Assembly (NCBI GenBank): GCA_022414725.1
Contig: CM039462.1
Coordinates: 182,593,657 to 182,657,656 of the forward strand
Length of the DNA stretch: 64,000 nucleotides
DNA from: Microglena sp. YARC
Lineage: Eukaryota; Chlorophyta; Chlorophyceae; Chlamydomonadales; Chlamydomonadaceae
Direction: 5' to 3'
In this document: positions 55,625-64,000 of the stretch, one piece after another
How the letters are laid out: each line of letters opens with the position of its first letter
Numbering within the stretch: the stretch's first letter is position 1
Made by a program: the position numbers and the translations under genes
Notes under the pieces: generated by a model
Database searches by the model: none
Told to the model about the DNA's origin: nothing
The model's input: only the letters and a program-made list of their open reading frames with translations

Positions 55625-56570
55625 CTGTCGTTGATGGAGTTGTTGAGGTCAGGGTGGTTGTGGTTCTGGTACTTCGTCAAGGTGGTCGTAGTCCGAGCGT
55701 ACTGACCCCAAGCAACAAGGACAGCCCAGGCCATTCATATAAAAACTGAAGAAGAATCACCAGCAACAAGGACAACCCAGGTCATGAATGTAAAAACTGA
55801 AGAAGTATTATCAGCAACAAGGACAGCCCAGGTCATTCATATGAAAACTGAAGAAGTATAACCCGCAACAAGGACAGCCCAGGCAATTCATATGAAAACT
55901 GAAGAAGTATTACCACATGCTCAACCTAAATTCAAATACTCGTCACGACAATTAGGTATCTTCAAGATTGACGCAGAACTTGTCCTGTCGTTGATGGCGT
56001 TGTTGATGACAGGGTGGTTGCGGCTCTGGTTCTAAATCAAGGTGGGGGTGGTTTGAGCGTGCTGACCCCAGGCAACAAGGACAGTCCAGGTCATTCATAT
56101 AACAACTGAAGAAGTATTACCAGCAACAAGGACAGCCCACGTCATTCATATGAAAACTAAAGAAGTACAACCCGCAACAAGGACAGCCCAGGTAATTCAT
56201 ATAAAAACTAAAGAAGTATTACCACATGCTCAACCTAAATTCAAATACTAGTCACGACAATGAGGCATCTTCAAGATTGACGCAGAACTTGTCCTGTCGT
56301 TGATGGCGTTGTTGATGACAGGGTGGTTGCGGTTCTGGTACTTAATCAAGGTGGGGGTGGTTCGAGCGTGCTGACCCCAAGCAACAAGGACAGCCCAGGT
56401 CATTCATGTAACAACTGAAGAAGTACTACAACATGCTCAACCTAAATTCAAATACTTGTCACGACAATGAGGTATCTTCAAGATAGATGCGGAACTCATC
56501 CTGTCGTTGCAGGCGTTGTTGATGTCAGAGTGGTTGCGGTTCTGGTATGTTGTCAAGGTGGTTGTGATTC
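55625..56570 (-). repeat. Acceptor-edge copies of CoA-ligase exon 2 plus ~50-bp units
   Basis: Three copies (about 55965-56045, 56270-56345 and 56470-56545) of the exon 2 start and acceptor region (ttcaagattgacgcagaact, tgtcctgtcgttgatgg). They are separated by cagcaacaaggacagcccag, gtcattcatatgaaaactga and agaagtattac units. Confidence 0.9.
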
Positions 56571-56575
56571 TGGTA

Positions 56576-56576
56576 T

Positions 56577-56638
<62 letters not shown>
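56576..56638. repeat. (GAT)n microsatellite in CoA-ligase intron 1
   Basis: About 20 gat/atg units. Intron sequence from here to 57490 is otherwise unique-looking, with an accagcaccagcatgcc-rich patch near 57000-57060; no exon copies were seen at the exon 1 donor. Confidence 0.93.
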
Positions 56639-57490
56639 GAAACAAACAAGGTGCCCAATTGCACTCCAAATGTGCCCACAGCTTGACAAAGGTAAGGGGG
56701 ACTTAAGAACATCATTATGTGTCTATGAATGTGTTGCTAGCTGAATGTGTTGCTAGCATACGAGCAAATACACTTTGACAACGAGCTCATACTTACATAC
56801 ATATACACACACGGCACTTAGCCAGCCGCATGAATGCACAGCACAACAATACCATGCATCGTTTATTATGGTGCTCACAACAATCATACGAAACCAGAAC
56901 ATGACCACACACAGTTGCATGGGTACTTGCATCTACATTGGCATCAGGATCATAAGTAATCACCAGTTTCAATTTCACCAGCATTGGCATCAGTATCGCC
57001 AATATCACCAGTGTCAATATCAGCGCCAGCACCAGCACCAGCATGCCAGTGGCATCAGCTGGGGCACCAGCGCTTCTAACCCTATATGTTGGGAAGTTAC
57101 TTTGAATAACAGTCAGACAACAAGAACCTGCTGCCCCATCAATAACTCCCAGCATGCACAAAAGGCTTCCAATAGACCAAGCACATGCATGCAAGTTTCA
57201 CTTTTCAGGGCATGCAAACACTTATCCCTACTGTTTGCCCTCTACTAAGGAAGACCCGGGCACTCCATCTCGTGCCCAGTCACGGTTGAGAAGTCTGTTA
57301 ACCATGTCGCGTGCTAGAAGCGCTTTGCTTCGGAGAGAGATCTCGAGCAAGGCAGAGGGGGCGAAAACCGAATCCCAATACGCATAAGCCTCTTGACCAT
57401 GCGCTGGCCACAGGATTAGTGGAGGGCGATACATCGATGGGCATTTATCGCCACGTCATGGAACTGATCGATGTAACCAACCGCGCTCAC

Positions 57491-57751
57491 AATCTTGTAA
57501 GCCGCATTCAGGGGAGCAGCAACTCCTCTGGCGTAAGTGATTGCCAGGAAAGACACAACGAAATCGACAGTGTTGGCGTAGGCAGTAGACACAACGTCCC
57601 CCGGTTTCACCCCGGCGCACTGCAGGCTGAGGGCAGTCTCCACTATGGCTTTGTGCAAAGCTCCTCTGCTCAGTTTTGGACCGCCACCCGCGAGGACGAG
57701 GGAAAGATCCCCCGGTGAACCCGCAGTTATATCATACATGGTTGGAGCCAT
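57491..57751 (-). CDS. CoA ligase (AAE3-like) exon 1, N-terminus
   Basis: Encodes MAPTMYDITAGSPGDLSLVL, KAIVETALSLQCAGVKPGDV, VSTAYANTVDFVVSFLAITY and ARGVAAPLNAAYKI, before donor gtgagcgc. GVKPGDVV, NTVDFVVSFLA and APLNAAY match the N-terminal domain of oxalyl-CoA synthetase (AAE3) and yeast Pcs60. These enzymes use ATP and CoA to activate oxalate or a related acid in cytosol or peroxisome. The frame stays open upstream to about 57870 (a Ser/Phe/Arg-rich stretch like a transit peptide). The true start may therefore be upstream or in a prior exon; a cttcaccttcctcag acceptor precedes it. Met at 57751 is the first in-frame ATG. Confidence 0.87.
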
Positions 57752-57879
57752 ATTGGACAGGGATTCGATAACTTCTGTGGCTTTGATGGATCGAGAAAAC
57801 CTTGAAAGGCGAGGAAGTAGAAAAAAACTGGCGATTGATGGAGATGAGCAAGCCCTAGTAGTCTGAGGAAGGTGAAGGG

Positions 57880-58560
57880 TAGGTAGGTACCACCGGTGGT
57901 CCTTGGTCCTGGATTACTTCTCGCTTCCCGATCGTTAATTCGTCAATATCTAGACTCGGGGCAGTGTGGGGGGCAGTGTGGGGGGCAGTGTGCCACGGAG
58001 GAAAGCAAGAGAGGCGCGGGTATAGTGCTAGGCGCGAGGGAGGTGAATTCAAGGCAAGGCGCGCGAAGTGGTCGGTTTGGGTGGTCAGTTCGATTAATTC
58101 GAGCGACGAACTTATACATAACAATATGAGGGTTGGATCGGGTTCGTTGTTAATTTATACCGTTCGCCAGATGTCAGCGTTAGCTACGCTGATAGCCCTA
58201 AGTGGCTTCGACCGCAGGCCAGCGTAAGTTCCGCAGGTCTAGGCGATCAGTTATCTGGTACCCAGCAAATACGGTACGATGGGTGTGATGGAGGACCTGA
58301 CTTCGGTACCTGAGTTAGAGTCGGCGATGCTTCAATTATTCAATGCCCAATGCCGCACGCTATTGTGTACCAGTATATAGTAGAAGAACGCATCTTCCCA
58401 GCATCCCCCTGTACATCTGGTACCTAACCCTACATGCAGGCACGGAATGTGCGTATGAAGCCATTTTTATTCCTCGCACCATAATATAGCTTATGACATC
58501 CTCCCTACGGCAGGCTGCACCCTGTTCAGGTTGTTAAACAGGTGTTCAGGGTGTTATACA
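57880..58560. other. 5' flank of the CoA ligase; no gene recognised
   Basis: Contains three gggcagtgtgg repeats (57960-57990) and otherwise unique sequence. It probably holds the CoA-ligase promoter, but no specific element can be named. Confidence 0.4.
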
Positions 58561-58562
58561 CC

Positions 58563-58640
58563 TGTGTATGTATGTATGTTACAGTCCAGGGGTAGGCCAA
58601 ATAGGCTAAAGGGACTTGCCCAACCGTATAGGAAGGGTTT
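58563..58640 (-). mobile_element. LINE-like 3' tail with (CATA)n end
   Basis: On the minus strand ggttgggcaagtccctttag...ctgtaacatacataca, nearly identical to 19805-19880. It lies about 290 bp downstream, in the minus sense, of the ORF2 remnant at 58860-59040. Confidence 0.65.
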
Positions 58641-58859
58641 AGAAAGAAAAAGAACTGATGAAGTGAGCCCCAAACAATCGTTTAACCGACGAGGGCCCTG
58701 AGTTCGTGCTACAGTGATAATTTAATTATACAATATTGTTAAATCATCATCTCAGCTGGGATGATAATTTAATTGTGCGATTGTTATCGCATTTTTTCAT
58801 AAATTGAATTAAGTATTTCCATCCTTCAGAGGAATCAGGATTCATGACCAGCTTCATAC

Positions 58860-59040
58860 TGGAGTTTTTATCCACCAATTCAGGTTCAATGTTCATTTTT
58901 CAAAAAAACAGTTTTCTATCCTCAGCGTATAATGGACATTCTAATATGAAATGCATTTCATCTTCGACTACTCATCTACCGTCAACCACCATATCGCAGC
59001 ACGTGCAAATTACACCAGAACTGCCTGTGTATGTACATCA
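58860..59040 (-). pseudogene. LINE ORF2 C-terminal remnant 1
   Basis: The minus strand reads CTCCDMVVDGR, a stop, then VVEDEMHFILECPLYAEDRK. C-x-C-C followed by EDE-x-H-F-x-L-x-C-P-x-Y is the conserved C-terminal cysteine motif of many non-LTR retrotransposon ORF2 proteins. Decayed, with an in-frame stop. Confidence 0.75.
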
Positions 59041-59394
59041 CTAGTTAAACATGTAGTTCTCATAGGCCTCATGTAGCAGACTCAGACTTACAGAAGAAGT
59101 CGCCTCAGAACAAAAATAAATATGTAATTATATAAATTAATACCGGTTAATAAGCTGAGTTAACATCAAATGTATGGTTTCTGGCATCTCATCAACTTGG
59201 CGATTAGACACCATTTCTCGTCAACTCAGTAGAAATGGCTTCGCCTTTCAAATCGACAAAAATATCTGAGTCTAAGGCTAGTGCAAGGAGACCAATCATT
59301 TCATTAACAATCAATCGCGTGCAATAAAATTGGCGCCATTTTCAAATCTGGAGCGAATCAGCTAACCATAAATTGGCTCAAGTTACTGTATGAA

Positions 59395-59460
59395 TGTGTA
59401 TGTGTGTTACATTCCAGGGATAGCCACTTTAGCCAAATGCCCTTGACCAACCCCAAACAA
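59395..59460 (-). mobile_element. Diverged LINE-like 3' tail
   Basis: The minus strand reads ggttggtcaagggcatttgg, ctaaagtggctatccctgga, atgtaacacacatacac. It is a diverged relative of the 58563 and 19800 tails, downstream of the second ORF2 remnant. Confidence 0.5.
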
Positions 59461-59585
59461 TCAAGTTCAAATTTCGATTTCTAGGAGGGGATCCTCGAGA
59501 GAAACAATTAGTGTACTGCTTTTCTAGTCGTCAACAAATCGTAAGCATGATGAATTCAACGGAGGACCTTGATCATATAAAATGA

Positions 59586-59657
59586 AGAATCATTACATTA
59601 CATTACATTACATTACATTACATTACATTACATTACATTACATTACATTACATTACA
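59586..59657. repeat. (CATTA)n microsatellite
   Basis: Fourteen to fifteen pentamer units. In the minus sense it lies between the ORF2 remnant at 60010-60240 and its putative tail. Confidence 0.95.
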
Positions 59658-60009
59658 TTCAGATGATGATTCTTGATTACATTTCATTACATTGTAATCG
59701 ACAGGCTATTGTTGGCCCAAGACAAGCCCGCTCCACAACATCAGGGATTCAGAGAAGGGTCTGCCAACAAATGATCAGAAAATAAAGGCCATCTTGCAGG
59801 ATTTGCAGCAAGCAGGCAACAACAACAAATCCATCATATAAAAAATTGCTTCGTATGAAACAGTTGTTTATCTAGGTTCTGCGACTACCGATAGTACGCT
59901 TTCTTAGCCATTCGCATCCTATATTCCTATGATGAATCTAGCTACAGCATGCTAGTAGGTGTTTTCGAAGCTGTTGCAAATCATGTTATCATGGCTGGTG
60001 ATCAAAATA

Positions 60010-60240
60010 GTTGGATTAGATTGTGCCACCCCTCCCTGATGTTCGCTCATGATTATATTACGGTAGATGGGGCATTCTAGTAGGAAGCGTGCTTCGTCCT
60101 CAACTATATTCATATCGCAGCACTTGCACATTCTCTCCTGTCTCGGGGTATTTACCTCGTGCGCCAGTTAAGGTCTTCCTTAGCAGCAAGGCCAAGCAAA
60201 GTGTCCGTGATGTTCTGAGTTTATGATCCTATTCAAGTAC
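60010..60240 (-). pseudogene. LINE ORF2 C-terminal remnant 2
   Basis: The minus strand reads EVNTPRQERMCKCCDMNIVE, DEARFLLECPIYRNIIMSEH without a stop. It is the same cysteine motif as at 58921-59000 but a different subfamily. The upstream reverse transcriptase is absent. Confidence 0.8.
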
Positions 60241-60763
60241 CTGCTTTGGAGAGGCGGAGCTCCATGGGTTTTCTTTGGGGCCGCCTCCACGTCAGGGCCC
60301 CCTGGCCCCTGCCCCGCCCTGCCCTGGTTGTGTTCGGTTATTATTTACCCCAGGGATTTACCGTCAGGTTCGGTTTTCAGTTCCTTGCCACCGTCACTCT
60401 GACGTGTTCGCCAGCTCATGCCTGCCGGACCCTGGGGAAGCAGGGGGGCGCAGCCGGGGGCCCCCGCGGGGGCAGGGGCAGGGGCAGGGGGCGCAGCTGA
60501 CGACCCGCGCCCCCCTGCTTCTCGGCGACGTTTAACCAGCGCCCCCTGATTTCCTTTACAACTTTTAATTAACAAGCTAGATTTCCAAAAATAGATTCCC
60601 AATCTATCCGAAGGTCGACGCGCTACTCCTGTTTTGTCTCGGATACCCTGTAATCGTCTCGGAGCCAGAACATTTGTTCTGTTGCGCCAAGTGTCTGTGA
60701 CCAGGACTGTGACTAGGACAACGACGTTCAACCAACTGACAACAGCGACCCGACTTCAGAGCA
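60241..60763 (+). other. GC-rich 5' flank of the isocitrate dehydrogenase gene
   Basis: 60285-60500 is rich in ccccctggcccctgcc and ggggcaggggcaggggc. 60550-60763 is unique and probably holds the promoter and 5' UTR. No TATA box or other site can be named with confidence. Confidence 0.4.
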
Positions 60764-60885
60764 ATGATGGCATCACCCGACAACTCTGAGGCGAAGAGAG
60801 CACGCATGAGTGCGGGAAGCGCTGATCAGGGCCGCATCAAGGTGGCCGGGCCAGTGGTGGATCTGGATGGCGATGAAATGACGAG
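60764..60885 (+). CDS. NADP-isocitrate dehydrogenase, first exon
   Basis: ATG ATG GCA starts a 40-codon segment: MMASPDNSEAKRARMSAGSA, DQGRIKVAGPVVDLDGDEMT, then a split Arg codon. IKVAGPVVDLDGDEMTR matches the N-terminus of eukaryotic NADP-dependent isocitrate dehydrogenase (IKVxNPVVExDGDEMTR). That enzyme oxidises isocitrate to 2-oxoglutarate with NADPH production. The polar leader of about 24 residues is not an obvious organelle signal. The exon ends ACGAG before gcaagagg, a GC-type donor; reading through instead gives 13 residues and a stop. Later exons lie beyond the window. Confidence 0.87.
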
Positions 60886-61089
60886 GCAAGAGGTTATTCC
60901 GAATTTCCGAAACGCTAACTAACTCCGAAACTGAAGCTTACCCTGAGTTTTCACCCCGATTACATTGCTATGGCGTCTCAGATCTGACAGTAGGGGGTCC
61001 CGCAGCGATAGAATGTAGTTTGTCGACTTACCAGGCTATGGGGAGATGTTGATGTTGTGGCTATGTACTAATTTGTACCTCATACCATG

Positions 61090-64000
61090 CAAGTACATAG
61101 GCCATTGTGCCAGCCTGGCCGACGTGCCAGGATGAGTGACCCTTTGATGCGACCACCAAGTGTGCAGGAAACCTATTACTCCGGACATATTTATCTATCC
61201 ATGCATGATTGTGTGCTGTCTTATTGTGTGTCAACCCAGTTTTGCATGCTAGCATAAGGCATATGATGACTGGATGTGTGACCCTTTAATGTTAGCATGA
61301 CCACCGAGTGTGCAGGAAACCCTATACTTCTGAAAACTGTATCTATCCATGCATTCTTGTGCGGTGCTGTATTGTATGGCAACCCAGTTTCGCATGCTTA
61401 CATATGGCGTAGGATGAGTGACCCTATAATGTTAGCATGACCACCAAGTGTGCAGAAAACCCATTACTTCTGACAAGTCTCCATGCATCCTTCGTGCTGC
61501 TGTATTTTATGGCAACCCAGTTTTGCATGCTTACATATGGCATTGGATGAGTGACCCTTTAATGTTAGCATGACCACCTAGTGTACAGGAAACCCATTAC
61601 TTCTGACATGTTCATCTACACATGTATGATTGTACGCTGCTGTATTGTCTGCCAACCCAGTTTTGCTTGTTAACATATGGCATATGATGACTGGATGAGT
61701 GACCTTTTAATGTTTGCATGACCACCAAGTGTGCAGGAAACCCTTTACTTCTGATATATTTATCTATTCATGCATTCTTGTGCGCTGCTGTATTGTGTGT
61801 CGACCCAGTTTGCATGCTAACATGTGACATAGAATGACTGGATGAGTGACCTTTTAATGTTAGCATGACCACCTAGTGTGCAGGAAACCCATTACTTCGG
61901 ACATGTTATCTATCCCTGCATCCTTGTGCGCTGCTGTATTGTGTGCCAACCCAGCTTTGCTTGCTAACATAGGGCATATGATGAGTGACCCTTTGATGTT
62001 AGCATGACCACCTAGTGTGCAGGAAACCCATTACTTCTGACATGTTCATCTATCCCTGCATCCTTGTGCGCTGCTGTATTGTGTGCCAACCCAGATTTGC
62101 TTGCTAACATAGGGCATATGATGAGTGACCCTTTAATGTTAGCATGACCACCTAGTGTGCAGGAAACCCATTACTTCTGACATGTTATCTATCCCTGCAT
62201 CCTTGTGCGCTGCTGTATTGTGTGCCAACCCAGTTTTGCTTGCTAACATAGGGCATATGATGACTGGATGAGTGACCTTTTAATGTTAGCATGACCACCA
62301 AGTGTGCAGGAAACCCTTTACTTCTGATATATTTATCTATTCATGCATTCTTGTGCGCTGCTGTTTTGTGTGTCGACCTAGTTTGCATGCTAACATGTGA
62401 CATAGAATGACTGGATGAGTGACCTTTTAATGTTAGCATGACCACCTAGTGTGCAGGAAACCCATTACTTCGGACATGTTATCTATCCCTGCATCCTTGT
62501 GCGCTGCTGTATTGTGTGCCAACCCAGCTTTGCTTGCTAACATAGGGCATATGATGAGTGACCCTTTAATGTTAGCATGACCACCTAGTGTGCAGGAAAC
62601 CCATTACTTCGGACATGTTATCTGTCCCTGCATCCTTGTGCGCTGCTGTATTGTGTGCCAACCCAGCTTTGCTTGCTAACATAGGGCATATGATGAGTGA
62701 CCCTTTAATGTTAGCATGACCACCTAGTGTGCAGGAAACCCATTACTTCTGACATGTTATCTATCCCTGCATCCTTGTGCGCTGCTGTATTGTGTGCCAA
62801 CCCAGCTTTGCTTGCTAACATAGGGCATATGATGACTGGATGAGTGACCTTTTAATGTTAGCATGACCACCAAGTGTGCAGGAAACCCTTTACTTCTGAT
62901 ATATTTATCTATTCATGCATTCTTGTGCGCTGCTGTTTTGTGTGTCGACCCAGTTTGCATGCTAACATGTGACATAGAATGACTGGATGAGTGACCTTTT
63001 AATGTTAGCATGACCACCTAGTGTGCAGGAAACCCATTACTTCGGACATGTTATCTATCCCTGCATCCTTGTGCGCTGCTGTATTGTGTGCCAACCCAGA
63101 TTTGCTTGCTAACATAGGGCATATGATGAGTGACCCTTTGATGTTAGCATGACCACCTAGTGTGCAGGAAACCCATTACTTCGGACATGTTCATCTATCC
63201 CTGCATCCTTGTGCGCTGCTGTATTGTGTGCCAACCCAGCTTTGCTTGCTAACATTGGGCATATGATGGGTGACCCTTTAATGTTAGCATGACCACCTAG
63301 TGTGCAGGAAACCCATTACTTCTGACATGTTATCTATCCCTGCATCCTTGTGCGCTGCTGTATTGTGTGCCAACCCAGTTTTGCTTGCTATCATAGGGCA
63401 TATGATGACTGGATGAGTGACCTTTTAATGTTAGCATGACCACCAAGTGTGCAGGAAACCCTTTACTTCTGATATATTTATCTATTCATGCATTCTTGTG
63501 CGCTGCTGTTTTGTGTGTCGACCCAGTTTGCATGCTAACATGTGACATAGAATGACTGGATGAGTGACCTTTTAATGTTAGCATGACCATTTAGTGTGCA
63601 GGAAACCCATTACTTCGGACATGTTATCTATCCCTGCATCCTTGTGCGCTGCTGTATTGTGTGCCAACCCAGATTTGCTTGCTAACATTGGGCATATGAT
63701 GAGTGACCCTTTGATGTTAGCATGACCACCTAGTGTGCAGGAAACCCATTACTTCGGACATGTTATCTATCCCTGCATCCTTGTGCGCTGCTGTATTGTG
63801 TGCCAACCCAGCTTTGCTTGCTAACATAGGGCATATGATGAGTGACCCTTTAATGTTAGCATGACCACCTAGTGTGCAGGAAACCCATTACTTCTGACAT
63901 GTTATCTATCCCTGCATCCTTGTGCGCTGCTGTATTGTGTGCCAACCCAGTTTTGCTTGCTAACATAGGGCATATGATGACTGGATGAGTGACCTTTTAA
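61090..64000 (+). repeat. ~140-bp satellite in the isocitrate dehydrogenase intron
   Basis: About 20 units of 138-158 bp (gcatgaccacctagtgtgca, ggaaacccattacttctgac, gcgctgctgtattgtgtgcc). Early units (61090-61700) are most diverged. A four-unit block marked by gatgactggatgagtgacct, gatatatttatctattcatg and tgtgtcgacccagtttgca recurs about every 575 bp (62257, 62835, 63406). The array runs off the window end. Confidence 0.95.

Noticed and set aside
61090..64000. CRISPR-like or centromere-like array
   Set aside because: There are no spacers; it is a simple satellite. A centromere role cannot be judged from 2.9 kb.

Overview
This window looks like nuclear DNA of a eukaryote. It has spliceosomal introns, exons that join in frame, non-LTR and hAT-type transposon remnants, huge tandem arrays, and a 1000-N assembly gap (34535-35534). 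A green-lineage alga is the likeliest source. The CoA ligase resembles the plant/fungal AAE3/PCS60 type, and short plant-type TTTAGGG runs occur near 29875. The species cannot be fixed from this sequence.

Four genes can be supported. (1) A plus-strand gene of unknown function, about 5.3-12.1 kb, with four exon segments; three ends join in phase 0 and the last exon is 350 codons with a stop. (2) A minus-strand serine/threonine protein kinase (TKL/MAP3K-like), about 32.0-25.97 kb. Its glycine loop, [18 protein letters not shown] and C-lobe lie on separate exons. (3) A minus-strand AMP-forming CoA ligase of the oxalyl-CoA synthetase AAE3/PCS60 type, 57.75 kb down to 47.41 kb. Five exons join in consistent phase; exon 2 carries a one-base frameshift, and the C-terminal half is not visible. 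(4) The first exon of a plus-strand NADP-isocitrate dehydrogenase at 60764-60885, followed by an intron that runs off the window as a satellite.

The most striking property is the form of the introns. At most exon boundaries that could be located, the intron beside the exon holds a tandem array. Each unit repeats the last (or first) 10-130 bases of that exon, together with its splice site and some intron. Acceptor-edge arrays lie upstream of the acceptor and carry pyrimidine-rich spacers; donor-edge arrays lie downstream of the donor. The pattern appears in all three multi-exon genes and on both strands. The kinase glycine loop occurs as seven microexon-like cassettes. The 11.4-kb satellite at 35.5-47.0 kb has a 100-bp monomer, paired as a 200-bp dimer, and shares 25 contiguous bases with the donor of CoA-ligase exon 5. 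It therefore appears to be an exon-edge array grown to satellite size.

The rest is repetitive intergenic DNA: an 18/36-bp minisatellite (1-2975), a TTTAGTTA array (7.0-7.5 kb), and a 1069-bp exact tandem duplication (13.4-15.5 kb) carrying a fold-back element. There is also a hAT-like MITE family with CAGGGTACTAC ends and 8-bp target duplications, including one filled site beside its empty counterpart. Several inverted-repeat elements lie at 15.9-20.3 kb. Two decayed LINE ORF2 C-termini and a shared LINE-like 3' tail lie at 58.5-60.2 kb, with a third copy of the tail at 19.8 kb. Reading frames through the arrays are mostly open only because the repeat period is a multiple of three.
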